Of a stretch of DNA of 64,000 nt, positions 32,672-41,923 are shown one piece after another; the first letter of the stretch is position 1, and each line of letters begins with the position of its first letter. The position numbers and the translations under genes were made by a program. The notes beneath the pieces are model-generated. The model was not told where the DNA came from. It was given only the letters and a program-made list of their open reading frames with translations, and did not search any database. This DNA is from Longitalea luteola (GTDB lineage Bacteria; Bacteroidota; Bacteroidia; Chitinophagales; Chitinophagaceae). Where the stretch lies: positions 283,368 through 347,367 of the forward strand of contig NZ_JAFIQX010000005.1 of NCBI RefSeq assembly GCF_017356035.1, in the 5' to 3' direction.

Positions 32672-34654
32672 ATGGCGAAAATTCCTAAACTGATCCGGTG
32701 GATATTATGGACTGGCTTGATTTTCCTTGTTCTATTCACGCTCATGAGGCTGGGGTTATTTATTCTTTCCGACCAGCAAAGTTATGGCCTTAGCCAATTA
32801 GGCGGGTCTTTTTTCCTGGGTTTGCGGTATGACCTGCGCATGATCTCCTGGTTACTGATACCCATGCTTGTTTTGGGAAGTATACCCGTATTACATCCCT
32901 TTTCCAGTGGCCGGGGAAAAAAATTCTGGATGATCACCCTGGCGGTGGCCATTTTGTTTGCACTTTTCTTCTTTTCGGTTGACTTTGCCCATTATGCTTA
33001 CCTGGAGCAGCGGCTGAATGCCAGTGTACTGAATTACCTGGAAGATGCCCGCATTTCCATGGATATGGTCTGGCAATCGTATCCGATTGTGCGGATGGTG
33101 CTGGCGGTTTTGCTTGTTGCCGCCGTGTTGATCTGGATCATCCATCGTGCACACCGCACGGTCAGCAAGCAATCGTTTACCGGAACAAAACGCAATCGCA
33201 TTATTTCCTTCGCCGTTTGCTTCGTGGTTTTCGGCTTTTTCATTTTCGGCAGGTTCAACCAGTACCCGCTGCGGTGGAGCGATGCATTTGCACAGGGCAG
33301 CGACTATAAAGCCTACCTGGCACTGAACCCGTTTGAAAGTTTTTTCAGCACGCTGAAGTTCAGGCACAGCACCTATGATGAAAAGAAAGTGAAGGCTTTT
33401 GCCCCGGTCATCGGCGAACATTTTAATTTTCCGACGGACCTGCCTTTTCCGGCGGCCTTTCGGCGAACCGTAAATCCGCGGCCCGGCGCGATCACCACCC
33501 AGCCTAATATTGTACTGGTCATCTGTGAATCGTTCAGCGCCTATAAAAGTTCCATGTATGGCAATCCGTTGAATACCACTCCCTTTTTCGATAGTTTATG
33601 CCGGCAGGGCATCTTTTTCGACCGTTGTTTTACACCTACCTACGGAACTGCCCGCGGTGTTTGGGCAACCATTACCGGCACACCCGATGTGGAAATGCCT
33701 AAGACCGCCAGCCGTAATCCGGCTGCTGTTGACCAGCATACCATCATCAACGATCTTACCGGCTACGAGAAATTTTACTTTTTGGGCGGAAGCACCAGCT
33801 GGGCGAACATCCGCGGGGTGCTTACCAACAATATAGATGGACTTCATTTATACGAACAGGAAGATTATAAGGCAGAAAAGATCGATGTATGGGGCATCAG
33901 TGACAAGAACCTGTTCCTGGAAGCCAATAAAGTGCTGGCCCGGCAGCAGAAGCCTTTTTTTGCCATTATTCAAACGGCAGACAACCACCGGCCATACACC
34001 ATACCGGAGGAAGACCTGAAGGAGTTTAAAAAGATAGAGGCGCCTGCGGATTCCCTGGCGAAATATGGGTTTGAATCCCTGGCGGAAATGAATGCGTTCC
34101 GGTACACCGATTTCGGTTACCAGAAATTTATTGAAGCTGCCCGTAAGGAAAAGTATTTTAACAATACCATATTCGTGTTTATCGGCGACCATGGCATTCC
34201 CGGCAATGCCGATGCGCTGTTCCCCAGATCATGGACGGCCCAGCGGCTGACCAGTATGCATGTGCCCCTGTTATTCTATGCACCCGGGCTGCTGGCGCCC
34301 CGCCGCATCAATACCATCAGTTCACAAACCGATGTATTGCCCACCATTGCCGGATTGTTGAATATCAAATACACCAACAGCACACTCGGCAAAGACCTGC
34401 TGGATTCGGCCACCAAAGGGTTTGCATTTATTTTTGATCCGGATAACAGCATGACCGGTGTGGTGAAGGGTGATTATTTATACCGCAAGCAGCTGGTGAC
34501 CAAAAAAGCAGAACTGGTTTCCATTGTAAATAATGAACCCGTTCCCAACGATGCGGAACATGCCGCCATTGCGCATGATATGCAGGTGCTTACCGATGCG
34601 TTGTATGAGACGGCGAAGTTTATGTTGCTTAATAATAAGAAAGGGGGCAAATAA
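32672..34654 (+). CDS. LTA-synthase-family membrane sulfatase
   Basis: 660 residues. Four or five N-terminal membrane helices (to about residue 190) are followed by an extracytoplasmic sulfatase-type domain. Metal/nucleophile signatures are NIVLVICESFSAYKSSMYG, FFDRCFTPTYGTARGVWATITG (catalytic Thr), FIGDHGIPGN and HVPLLFYAP. LtaS-like proteins transfer or hydrolyse phosphoglycerol-type groups on cell-envelope polymers or lipids. Gram-negative homologues modify lipids or periplasmic glucans (OpgB or phosphoethanolamine-transferase-like). The exact substrate cannot be told. It is divergent from the PAP2 gene. Confidence 0.88.
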   Translation: MAKIPKLIRWILWTGLIFLVLFTLMRLGLFILSDQQSYGLSQLGGSFFLGLRYDLRMISWLLIPMLVLGSIPVLHPFSSGRGKKFWMITLAVAILFALFFFSVDFAHYAYLEQRLNASVLNYLEDARISMDMVWQSYPIVRMVLAVLLVAAVLIWIIHRAHRTVSKQSFTGTKRNRIISFAVCFVVFGFFIFGRFNQYPLRWSDAFAQGSDYKAYLALNPFESFFSTLKFRHSTYDEKKVKAFAPVIGEHFNFPTDLPFPAAFRRTVNPRPGAITTQPNIVLVICESFSAYKSSMYGNPLNTTPFFDSLCRQGIFFDRCFTPTYGTARGVWATITGTPDVEMPKTASRNPAAVDQHTIINDLTGYEKFYFLGGSTSWANIRGVLTNNIDGLHLYEQEDYKAEKIDVWGISDKNLFLEANKVLARQQKPFFAIIQTADNHRPYTIPEEDLKEFKKIEAPADSLAKYGFESLAEMNAFRYTDFGYQKFIEAARKEKYFNNTIFVFIGDHGIPGNADALFPRSWTAQRLTSMHVPLLFYAPGLLAPRRINTISSQTDVLPTIAGLLNIKYTNSTLGKDLLDSATKGFAFIFDPDNSMTGVVKGDYLYRKQLVTKKAELVSIVNNEPVPNDAEHAAIAHDMQVLTDALYETAKFMLLNNKKGGK

Positions 34655-34794
34655 TGTGATAATGTGATAATGTGATGATGTGATAATGTGATGATGTGAT
34701 GATGTGATAATGCGCATATTCGGGAGGTCTGTCAAATAGCAGGCCGCCCGATTATCAATAATTATCACATTATCGAATTATCAAATCATCTAAT
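34655..34794. repeat. Mirrored A-type array, longest left arm
   Basis: The left arm (34655-34715) is about eight units of GTGATAAT or GTGATGAT, beginning with the TAA stop of the preceding gene. The right arm (34755-34794) is AATTATCACATTATCGAATTATCAAAT. The loop holds GGAGGTCTGTC and a GGCCGCCC segment. Confidence 0.85.
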
Positions 34795-35533
34795 TCTTCT
34801 CCGCAATCATGATCATCCGCGGGCTTTGTTTTATATCGTAGCCATTGAGATTATAATCTCCATACACTTCTTTCAGCTGCAGGTCGTAAAAGGCAAACAT
34901 ATCGTTGAAATCGCCGAGGGAGAATTTGGCTACTTTCTCGGTGTATTCCAGCGGCGCCTCCAGGGCCTCGTCTTCGATCTCGATCTTCTTGTAAAAATGC
35001 GTTTCATCGAACCATTTGGTAAGGTAATAGGTAACATCGTCAATTACCTTTTCCTGTTTATGCACCAGGTGGTCCTCGGCAAAATGCACGTTCAGGTAAT
35101 CTATTACCAGGGTACCCTTGTGCACCAGGGAGCCGGCAATGGTGCGGATGGCGTTGTAGTGTTCACGTTCTGTTCTGAAATAGCCAAAACTGGTAAACAG
35201 GTTAAAAGCGTAGTCGAAGTAGTTTATCCAGAAGGGCAGCCGCATGTCATGCTCAAAGAATTGCAGGTGGCCATTCTCCTGTTCCCGGGCAATGGCAATG
35301 CTGTCGGGGGCCAGGTCGATGCCGGTTACATCGAACCCTTTTGAGGCGAGGAATTTAGCATGCCGGCCGCGGCCGCAGGCTACATCGAGCAGTTTGGCAT
35401 GTTCGGCCGGCTTTAGTTTCCCGAGCAGCCTGGTCATAAAGGCGGAGGCTTCCTGCTCGTCGTGTTCAAAATATAATTTATGGTAATAAGGTGAATTGAA
35501 CCACTCTTTGAACCAGTTACTGCTGTTGAACAT
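34790..35533 (-). CDS. Class I SAM-dependent methyltransferase
   Basis: 247 residues. The SAM-binding motif I is LLDVACGRGRHAKFLASKGF, followed by motif II (VTGIDLAPDSIAIA) and motif IV-like LVIDYLN. The N-terminus (MFNSSNWFKEWFNSPYYHKLYFEHDEQEASAF) is typical of a small Bacteroidota group with an unknown methyl acceptor. Cytoplasmic, single gene. Its last codons lie in the right arm of an A-type array. Confidence 0.9.
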   Translation of the reverse strand: MFNSSNWFKEWFNSPYYHKLYFEHDEQEASAFMTRLLGKLKPAEHAKLLDVACGRGRHAKFLASKGFDVTGIDLAPDSIAIAREQENGHLQFFEHDMRLPFWINYFDYAFNLFTSFGYFRTEREHYNAIRTIAGSLVHKGTLVIDYLNVHFAEDHLVHKQEKVIDDVTYYLTKWFDETHFYKKIEIEDEALEAPLEYTEKVAKFSLGDFNDMFAFYDLQLKEVYGDYNLNGYDIKQSPRMIMIAEKN

Positions 35534-35569
35534 GCGCCTGAAAGTTTACGCAAAAGTAGGGCTTAACGA

Positions 35570-35763
35570 TTTTTGATTTCGAGATTTCGGGATTTCGGGA
35601 TTTCGAGATTTTGGGATTTTGGGATTTGGAGATTTTGGCATTTACCCCAAAGCCTTCCTGCTTGCAGGCAGGTTTTGAGATTACGCGGAGGTTCTGGTGC
35701 ATTGGCAAATCTCGAAATCGAAAATCAGCAATCAGAAATCGAAAATCAGCAATCAGAAATCGT
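35570..35763. repeat. Mirrored B-type array (largest)
   Basis: Left: tandem GATTTCGAG, GATTTCGGG and GATTTTGGG units. Right: AAATCTCGAAATCG, then AAAATCAGCAATCAGAAATC twice. The loop contains a perfect-arm hairpin CCTGCTTGCAGG. Both sides are about 70 bp. Confidence 0.8.
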
Positions 35764-35895
35764 ATATTACTCATTGTTTTCCACATCTTTGAACTCATAT
35801 CTAAAATGTCTTTAATTTTCACTTATCTTCACTTTTCGTATTCCCGATCCTGTAAAATACCCGAATCTGATAGCCCCTGCTAACGGCCAAACACT

Positions 35896-35903
35896 TATTT
35901 TTG
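35896..35903 (+). promoter_or_regulatory. -7 element of glmM
   Basis: TATTTTTG, a perfect TAnnTTTG, 27 nt before the GTG start of glmM. Confidence 0.5.
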
Positions 35904-35930
35904 TAATTATTACTGTTAAACCCTGTTATT

Positions 35931-37310
35931 GTGGCATTGATTAAAAGTATATCAGGTATTCGTGGAACGATCGGAGGTAAAACCGGAGAAAATCTCACTC
36001 CCCTTGATGTGGTAAAATTTTCCGCCGCCTTTGGTAGTTGGGTGCTTGAAAAAAATTCGGGCAATAAGATTGTTATCGGCCGGGACGGCCGTATCAGCGG
36101 CGCTATGGTGCAGCAATTAGTTGTTAGTACGCTAACAGGGCTGGGCATAGATGTGGTTGACATTGGCTTGTCTACCACACCAACCGTTGAAATGGCGGTG
36201 GTTTGGGAAAAAGCGGCAGGTGGTATCATTATTACTGCCAGTCATAATCCCAAAGAATGGAATGCATTAAAGCTGTTGAACGAACGCGGTGAATTCATCA
36301 GCGGGGCCGATGGTGCGCTGGTGCTGGAAAAAGCCCAGAATGAAGATTTCAATTTCGCTGTTGTAGACAAGCTGGGCACCTACACCGTAAATGACACTTA
36401 CATCCAAAAGCACATTGATACAATCGTGAACTATCCCCTGGTCGATGTGGAAAGCATCCGCCAGAAACAATACAAAGTGGTTGTTGATGTGGTGAACTCT
36501 ACCGGCGCCCTGGCTATTCCGCCATTGCTGGCTGCCCTGGGTATTGAAGATGTGATCGTGCTGAACGAAGAGATCACCGGGAAGTTTGCACATAATCCTG
36601 AACCATTACCGGAGAACCTGACCGCCCTGAGCGCCGCTGTGCGTAAGCATAAGGCCGATCTGGGCATCGCTGTAGATCCGGATGTTGACCGCCTTTGTTT
36701 CGTTTGTGAAGACGGCAGCATGTTCGGGGAAGAATACACGCTCGTAGCTGTTGCAGATTACGTACTCAGTAAAAAAGTAGGTAATACGGTGAGCAATATG
36801 AGCAGCACAAAGGCATTGAAAGAGATCACTATCAAACACGGCGGACAGTACTATCCTTCTGCGGTGGGTGAGGTGAATGTGGTGAATAAAATGAAAGAAG
36901 TGGGGGCGGTAATCGGCGGCGAAGGCAACGGTGGCATCATCGTTCCTGATCTGCACTATGGCCGTGACGCACTCATTGGGATCGGTTTATTCCTGAGCTC
37001 ACTGGCTACCCACAAAAATGGTATCCGTTCGTTCAGAACCCGGTACCCCGATTATTTTATCTCAAAGAATAAGATAGAACTGCAGAACGGTATCGATGTA
37101 AAAGAGATCTTCGAGAAGATCAAAACAAAATACAAGAACCAGCCGGTGAATACGGAAGATGGTTTAAAGATTGAGTTCGACAGTGACTGGGTTCACTTAC
37201 GAACTTCCAATACAGAGCCGATCATTCGTATTTATGCAGAAAGCAGCTTCGAAACGACCGCCAATAATATTGCGCTGCGTTTGATGCACGATATCAAGGA
37301 GTTTTTGTAG
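35931..37310 (+). CDS. glmM: Phosphoglucosamine mutase
   Basis: 459 residues. It converts glucosamine-6-phosphate to glucosamine-1-phosphate for peptidoglycan and LPS synthesis. Alpha-D-phosphohexomutase landmarks are SISGIRGTIGG, the phosphoserine loop TASHNP, the metal loop DPDVDRL, the substrate loop GEGNGG and the phosphate-binding RTSNTEPIIR. The chosen start is GTG at 35931, because no in-frame ATG precedes SISGIRG nearby. A broader phosphomannomutase/phosphoglucomutase role is possible, but the GEGNGG loop suits GlmM. Confidence 0.92.
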   Translation: MALIKSISGIRGTIGGKTGENLTPLDVVKFSAAFGSWVLEKNSGNKIVIGRDGRISGAMVQQLVVSTLTGLGIDVVDIGLSTTPTVEMAVVWEKAAGGIIITASHNPKEWNALKLLNERGEFISGADGALVLEKAQNEDFNFAVVDKLGTYTVNDTYIQKHIDTIVNYPLVDVESIRQKQYKVVVDVVNSTGALAIPPLLAALGIEDVIVLNEEITGKFAHNPEPLPENLTALSAAVRKHKADLGIAVDPDVDRLCFVCEDGSMFGEEYTLVAVADYVLSKKVGNTVSNMSSTKALKEITIKHGGQYYPSAVGEVNVVNKMKEVGAVIGGEGNGGIIVPDLHYGRDALIGIGLFLSSLATHKNGIRSFRTRYPDYFISKNKIELQNGIDVKEIFEKIKTKYKNQPVNTEDGLKIEFDSDWVHLRTSNTEPIIRIYAESSFETTANNIALRLMHDIKEFL

Positions 37311-37622
37311 TTCTGAGCGCTTAAAGGGTGCGGCACACTTTGAAAGTAGGCCACAGTTCAGAAAGTCTGGCCTTTTGATGGTGCAATGGCCGGTGGAAAT
37401 AATGCAAAGAACAATGGCTTCTTTTGAATAATATCAGTTGAAGAGCGCTGTTTTTTGAACATTTAACGGTGTTACATTGTTTTTGATGCTATGCGTGTAA
37501 TTCAGGTACATTAAAATAACTATTCAAATATTTTTTTGAATTTTGCTCCGCTTTTTTAGCGGAGCTTTTTTTTGGCCTTCCCCTAATTCCTCCGGTGGAA
37601 AGGGGACTTAAACGAATTCTAC
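37311..37622. other. 312-bp gene-free interval with hairpins
   Basis: A weak terminator-like hairpin (AGGCCA 37348-37353 / TGGCCT 37368-37373, then TTT) lies near the glmM end. AT-rich sequence follows, and a strong terminator at 37545-37574. I see no gene. Confidence 0.55.
37545..37574 (+). terminator. Terminator upstream of the cysteine desulfurase gene
   Basis: GCTCCGCT / AGCGGAGC with a 5-nt T loop, followed by nine T. It stands 235 nt after glmM and so may end a long read-through or a small unannotated transcript. Confidence 0.8.
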
Positions 37623-38753
37623 ATGTCAAACCGTATTTATTTTGATAATGCTGCTACCACGCCGCTCGACCCCGCGGTGCTGGAGGCTATGATGCCTTAC
37701 TTTACTGATAAGTTTGGCAACCCGTCTGCCATTTATTCTTACGGGCGGGAAAGCCGGCTGGCCATTGAAAATGCCCGCAAGATCGTAGCAAAGATCCTGA
37801 ATGCGCATCCGGCAGAGATCTTTTTTACATCGGGTGGAACGGAAAGTTCCAACACTGCCATCAACGCTGCGATCCATGACCTGGGTTGCCGGCATATTAT
37901 TACCTCGCCGATCGAGCACCATGCTACTTCCCACACCGTGGAACATTTATACCGCCATAGCGAAGCAACGTTGAGTTTTGTAAAGCTGCTGCCCAATGGC
38001 CATGTTGATATGGAAGACCTGGAACGGCTGCTGGCCGGCAGTACCGAAAAATGCCTGGTAACGCTTATGCATGCCAATAATGAAATTGGTAATATGCTCG
38101 ACCTGCATGCGGTTGGTAACCTGTGTAAAATGTATGGCGCCATATTTCATTCCGATACCGTGCAAACAGTCGGTCATTTCCCCTTCGACCTGCGCAATAC
38201 TCCTGTGCATTTTATCACTGGCGCCGGGCACAAGTTCCATGGGCCTAAAGGCGTGGGTTTACTGTACATTAACGAGAATGTAAAGATCAAACCATATATC
38301 CATGGCGGCGCGCAGGAGCGCAATATGCGGGCGGGTACCGAGAATCTGTATGGTATTGTAGGTTTTGCCAAAGCGCTTGAACTGGCGACCGAACGGTACG
38401 AAGCAGACAGCAGGTACATACAGGAACTGAAAGTATATATGATGGAACAGGTGAAAAAGGCAGTTCGCGGCGTTTCTTTCAATGGCGATCCTTTGGGCCG
38501 CAGTCTTTACACTGTATTGAGCGTTTCATTTCCCAAGACGGAGAAGTCGGAAATGATCCTCTTTAACCTGGATATGAATAATATTTGCGCCAGTGGAGGC
38601 AGCGCCTGCACCAGCGGGGCCGACCAGGGTTCGCATGTCATTCGGGCTATTAATAATAACCCCAACCAGGTTACGGTTCGCTTTTCGTTCAGTAAACATA
38701 ACACCAAAGAAGAAATTGATTTTGTGGTGGAGAAACTGAAGGACATGATCTAG
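37623..38753 (+). CDS. Cysteine desulfurase (NifS/IscS type)
   Basis: 376 residues, PLP-dependent, releasing sulfur from cysteine for Fe-S clusters or tRNA thiolation. The N-terminus YFDNAATTPLDPAVLEAM is typical of class I. The PLP lysine lies in TGAGHKFHGPKG and the mobile catalytic cysteine in CASGGSACTSGA. It stands alone here, without IscU or SufE nearby, so the pathway partner is unknown; IscS-like. Confidence 0.94.
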   Translation: MSNRIYFDNAATTPLDPAVLEAMMPYFTDKFGNPSAIYSYGRESRLAIENARKIVAKILNAHPAEIFFTSGGTESSNTAINAAIHDLGCRHIITSPIEHHATSHTVEHLYRHSEATLSFVKLLPNGHVDMEDLERLLAGSTEKCLVTLMHANNEIGNMLDLHAVGNLCKMYGAIFHSDTVQTVGHFPFDLRNTPVHFITGAGHKFHGPKGVGLLYINENVKIKPYIHGGAQERNMRAGTENLYGIVGFAKALELATERYEADSRYIQELKVYMMEQVKKAVRGVSFNGDPLGRSLYTVLSVSFPKTEKSEMILFNLDMNNICASGGSACTSGADQGSHVIRAINNNPNQVTVRFSFSKHNTKEEIDFVVEKLKDMI

Positions 38754-38812
38754 CGTTCTTTCGTGGTGACTGGCATATATGTTAACGGCTCCTTTTGCTA
38801 ACAAATAAGAAC

Positions 38813-38845
38813 AGACGTCCCGAGTGATCGGGATGTCTTTTTTAT
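38813..38845 (+). terminator. Terminator of the cysteine desulfurase gene
   Basis: AGACGTCCCGA / TCGGGATGTCT (one G:T) with a 4-nt loop and a T-run. Confidence 0.85.
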
Positions 38846-38847
38846 TC

Positions 38848-38905
38848 TGAGGTCTGACTTCCGATTTCGGACTTCGGACTTCCGATTTTCGACTTCTGCC
38901 TTCAT
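38848..38905. repeat. B-related array (GGACTTCCGATTTCGG word)
   Basis: CTGACTTCCGATTTCGGACT, then TCGGACTTCCGATTTTCG in tandem. A single-orientation variant of the B word. Confidence 0.55.
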
Positions 38906-38926
38906 TTTTTTGGTAAATTACTGCCC

Positions 38927-40459
38927 ATGAAAGAATGGTCTCACTCCGGGCAGAATCACATTATCATCGGCGTTGATATTGGAACATCAGGCACCAAAGC
39001 CATTGCCTACACCCGGGAGGGAAAAGTTGTTGCAAATACGTATATGTCGTATAACCCGGTTTCCCGACAGCCGGACTATCACGAACTGGATCCGGAGGTG
39101 TTATACAATGCCGTTATCACCTGTATTGAAAGAACGGCACAACAGGTAATAACCCTGGCGGGTACTTTCGCCGGTATCAGTTTTAGTGCAGCCATGCATA
39201 GTTTGATTGCAGTAGATGCCGGTGGCCAACCGCTTACCAATGTTATTACCTGGGCCGATGCCCGCAGCGCCGCTTATGCAGAAACCCTGAAACAATCACC
39301 TGCCGGCAGGGAGATCTATCGCCACACCGGCACGCCTATCCATCCCATGTCGCCCCTGTGTAAGATCATGTGGTTTCGACACCATGAGCCGGCGATATTT
39401 GCAGCTACCCATAAATTTATTTCCATCAAGGAATTCATCTTTCACCGTCTTTTTCAGGAATACCTGGTCGATTTTTCCATTGCATCAGCTACCGGCTTGT
39501 TCGATATTTTCAATAACACCTGGTATGAACCGGCGTTGGCAGCAGCCGGCATTAGCCCGGCACGCCTGTCGCGGCCCGTACCTGCCACGTATGTTTTAAG
39601 AGGACTCAAAAGGCCTTGTCCTGAACAATTGGAGCTGGTCGCCGACACGCCTTTTATCATTGGCGCCAGTGATGGCTGTCTGGCCAACCTTGGCAGCCAT
39701 GCCACTCAGCCTGGTGATCTGTCGGTGACCATTGGCACCAGCGCCGCTGTGCGTATGATGGCCAGCCAGCCTGCCTGGGATAAGCAGGAGCGCATCTTTA
39801 ATTACATCCTAACCAACGAACGGTACGTATCCGGCGGAGCGATCAATAACGGTATTGTGTTATTGAAATGGTACACCGAGCATTTTTTGCATAAGCCATT
39901 TGCCAGCGCCAAAGACCTGGCTGCGTTTGTTGAGCAGGCTGCCCAGGCGCCGGCGGGCGCCGACGGTTTGCTCTTTCTTCCTTACCTGCTGGGCGAGCGG
40001 GCGCCGATCTGGGACGCTGTTGCAAAAGGCGTTTTTTTCGGCGTGCATGCCGGCCATACGCAGGCGCATTTTATGCGCGCCATTATTGAAGGGATCAACT
40101 ATGCATTGTACCAGGTAGCCACTTCCGTACAGGAAACTGTGGGTACTATACAGCATATATATGCGAGCGGCGGTTTTATCAATGCTCCGTTATGGTTACA
40201 ATGGTTAACTGATCTTTTTGGCAAAGAAATCAAGGTGATCAATAACGACGATGCTTCTTCTGCAGGCGCGGCCATACTTGGTTTGCAGGCCCTGGACCTG
40301 CTGGCCGGCAACCTGTTGATGCCTGAAATCCACAAGCCGCAGCATTATGTACCCGATATGGCGATGCATGACCGCTACCATCGTTATTATGCAGTATATT
40401 CAGGGCTTTATGATAAGTTAAAAGATGATTTTTACCGATTACATAAGATCCGGAGCTAG
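38927..40459 (+). CDS. FGGY-family carbohydrate kinase (gluconokinase-like)
   Basis: 510 residues. The N-terminal ATPase fold has phosphate-1 GVDIGTSGTKAIAY and SFSAAMHSLIAVDAGG. The C-terminal domain has GASDGCLANLGSHA (FGGY signature region), the adenosine-type segment IYASGGFINAPLWLQWLTDLF and AAILGLQALDL. It phosphorylates a sugar or sugar acid. The combination of SFSAAMHS, HELDPE and MSPLCKIMWF resembles bacterial gluconate kinases of the FGGY type more than xylulokinase or glycerol kinase, but substrate choice is only inferred. There is no adjacent dehydrogenase or transporter. Confidence 0.85.
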   Translation: MKEWSHSGQNHIIIGVDIGTSGTKAIAYTREGKVVANTYMSYNPVSRQPDYHELDPEVLYNAVITCIERTAQQVITLAGTFAGISFSAAMHSLIAVDAGGQPLTNVITWADARSAAYAETLKQSPAGREIYRHTGTPIHPMSPLCKIMWFRHHEPAIFAATHKFISIKEFIFHRLFQEYLVDFSIASATGLFDIFNNTWYEPALAAAGISPARLSRPVPATYVLRGLKRPCPEQLELVADTPFIIGASDGCLANLGSHATQPGDLSVTIGTSAAVRMMASQPAWDKQERIFNYILTNERYVSGGAINNGIVLLKWYTEHFLHKPFASAKDLAAFVEQAAQAPAGADGLLFLPYLLGERAPIWDAVAKGVFFGVHAGHTQAHFMRAIIEGINYALYQVATSVQETVGTIQHIYASGGFINAPLWLQWLTDLFGKEIKVINNDDASSAGAAILGLQALDLLAGNLLMPEIHKPQHYVPDMAMHDRYHRYYAVYSGLYDKLKDDFYRLHKIRS

Positions 40460-40623
40460 TTCTATCTCATTGAGTAGCAATAGTATTAATGCCCTTTAAC
40501 ATTTTGTTTCATTTATCTGGCACAACTGGCATATTTTTTAAAGTATATACAGTGAAAGGATGCACAACTCTACCTTTCAATCGCTGTGGTTAAGTTAAAA
40601 CAAGTCATGCGAAAGTGTGATCG

Positions 40624-40657
40624 AGCTGCCCCGAAAGGATCGGGGCAGCTTTTATTT
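40624..40657 (+). terminator. Terminator between the FGGY kinase and DUF1624
   Basis: AGCTGCCCCGA / TCGGGGCAGCT, perfect 11-bp stem with a 5-nt loop, then TTTAT. Confidence 0.85.
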
Positions 40658-40735
40658 ATGCCTGCTGCCGTTAAACCCAAATCATAAGCCATTAAGGGGA
40701 ATAGTTGTACCTTGGAGGACCCTTAAAGAGCCAGT

Positions 40736-41923
40736 ATGAATGAACTAACTGCAGTCAGAAAGCGGGTACAATCTATTGACATCTTGCGCGGTATCGTAAT
40801 GATCATTATGGCGCTGGATCACGTCCGCGACTATTTTCATGTTGATGCTTTTCAAAGTGATCCGCTGAATCCCGACACAACTACTCCCATTTTGTATTTT
40901 ACCCGCTGGATCACGCATTTCTGCGCGCCTACTTTTGTATTTCTTGCCGGAACGTCCGCTTACCTGGTGGGCACCAGGAAAACAAAAGCCGACCTGGGCA
41001 GTTTTTTGATGAAACGAGGACTCTGGCTTATTTTGATAGAAGTGGTTGTAATAACCCTGGGCTGGACCTTCGATCCTTTATACAGAACCACTATACTACA
41101 GGTAATATGGGCCATCGGCATCAGTATGGTGCTGCTTGGACTGGCGGTTCGTTTGCCCTACTGGGTTATTTTCAGTATAGGCGCCCTGATCGTGTTTGGG
41201 CATAATATCCTCGACTATCCGGAAGCTGCCCGTAAAAATGACGTAGGGTTTTTTTGGGACCTGTTACACAACGGGCGTTTTGATACCTATGCCTATGCAC
41301 CGAACAGAATGCTTATCATAGCTTATTCTTTTCTGCCCTGGCTGGGTATAATGCTCATGGGCTATTGTGCCGGAAGATTGTTTGAACCGATTGTAACTGC
41401 GCAAAGCCGGCAAAAGAAACTGCTGTTGACCGGACTGGCATTGATCGCATTATTTGTGGTGCTGCGCCTGATGAACAATTACGGCGATCCTTTTACCTGG
41501 ACGAGCCGGTCAACCGCTTTAGGTAGTTTCCTGGCGTTCATGAACGTACAAAAGTATCCGCCTTCATTGATGTATACGTGTATAACGCTGGGGCCCGCGC
41601 TTATTATGCTGGCCCTGCTCGAAAATGTGCAGAACCGGTTTGCAGAATTTGTAAAAGTATTCGGCCGGGTGCCTTTTTTCTATTACGTACTGCATATTTA
41701 CCTGATCCACCTGGCAACGGTCATTGCATTTTATATAGAGGGATATGGCGCAAAGGATATTGCCGGTCCAACGCCTTTCCTGTTCCGGCCGGTGCAGTTC
41801 GGTTATGATCTGTGGGCGGTATATATCATCTGGATAGCGCTGGTATTGTTATTATACCCTTTATGCCGCTGGTATAACAATTATAAGAACACGCATACGC
41901 AATGGTGGCTGAGTTATTTGTAA
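40736..41923 (+). CDS. DUF1624 / heparan-alpha-glucosaminide N-acetyltransferase-like membrane protein
   Basis: 395 residues with about ten membrane helices. The N-terminal block SIDILRGIVMIIMALDHVRDYF carries the conserved Asp-His of this YeiB/HGSNAT-like fold, and THFCAPTFVFLAGTSAYLVG follows. The family is thought to move acetyl groups or solutes across the membrane. Gram-negative homologues may acetylate envelope glycans, but a substrate is not visible. It stands alone between a terminator and a repeat cluster. Confidence 0.85.
   Translation: MNELTAVRKRVQSIDILRGIVMIIMALDHVRDYFHVDAFQSDPLNPDTTTPILYFTRWITHFCAPTFVFLAGTSAYLVGTRKTKADLGSFLMKRGLWLILIEVVVITLGWTFDPLYRTTILQVIWAIGISMVLLGLAVRLPYWVIFSIGALIVFGHNILDYPEAARKNDVGFFWDLLHNGRFDTYAYAPNRMLIIAYSFLPWLGIMLMGYCAGRLFEPIVTAQSRQKKLLLTGLALIALFVVLRLMNNYGDPFTWTSRSTALGSFLAFMNVQKYPPSLMYTCITLGPALIMLALLENVQNRFAEFVKVFGRVPFFYYVLHIYLIHLATVIAFYIEGYGAKDIAGPTPFLFRPVQFGYDLWAVYIIWIALVLLLYPLCRWYNNYKNTHTQWWLSYL

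Larger units (their letters stand above)
35534..35930. other. 397-bp gene-free interval
   Basis: It contains the large mirrored B-type array (35570-35763, separate entry) and, on the right, the glmM promoter and leader. I see no gene in it. Confidence 0.6.

Noticed and set aside
40530-40550. A possible sigma-54 promoter (TGGCAC-N3-TGGCAT)
   Set aside because: The GG-to-GC spacing is two bases short of the -24/-12 consensus.
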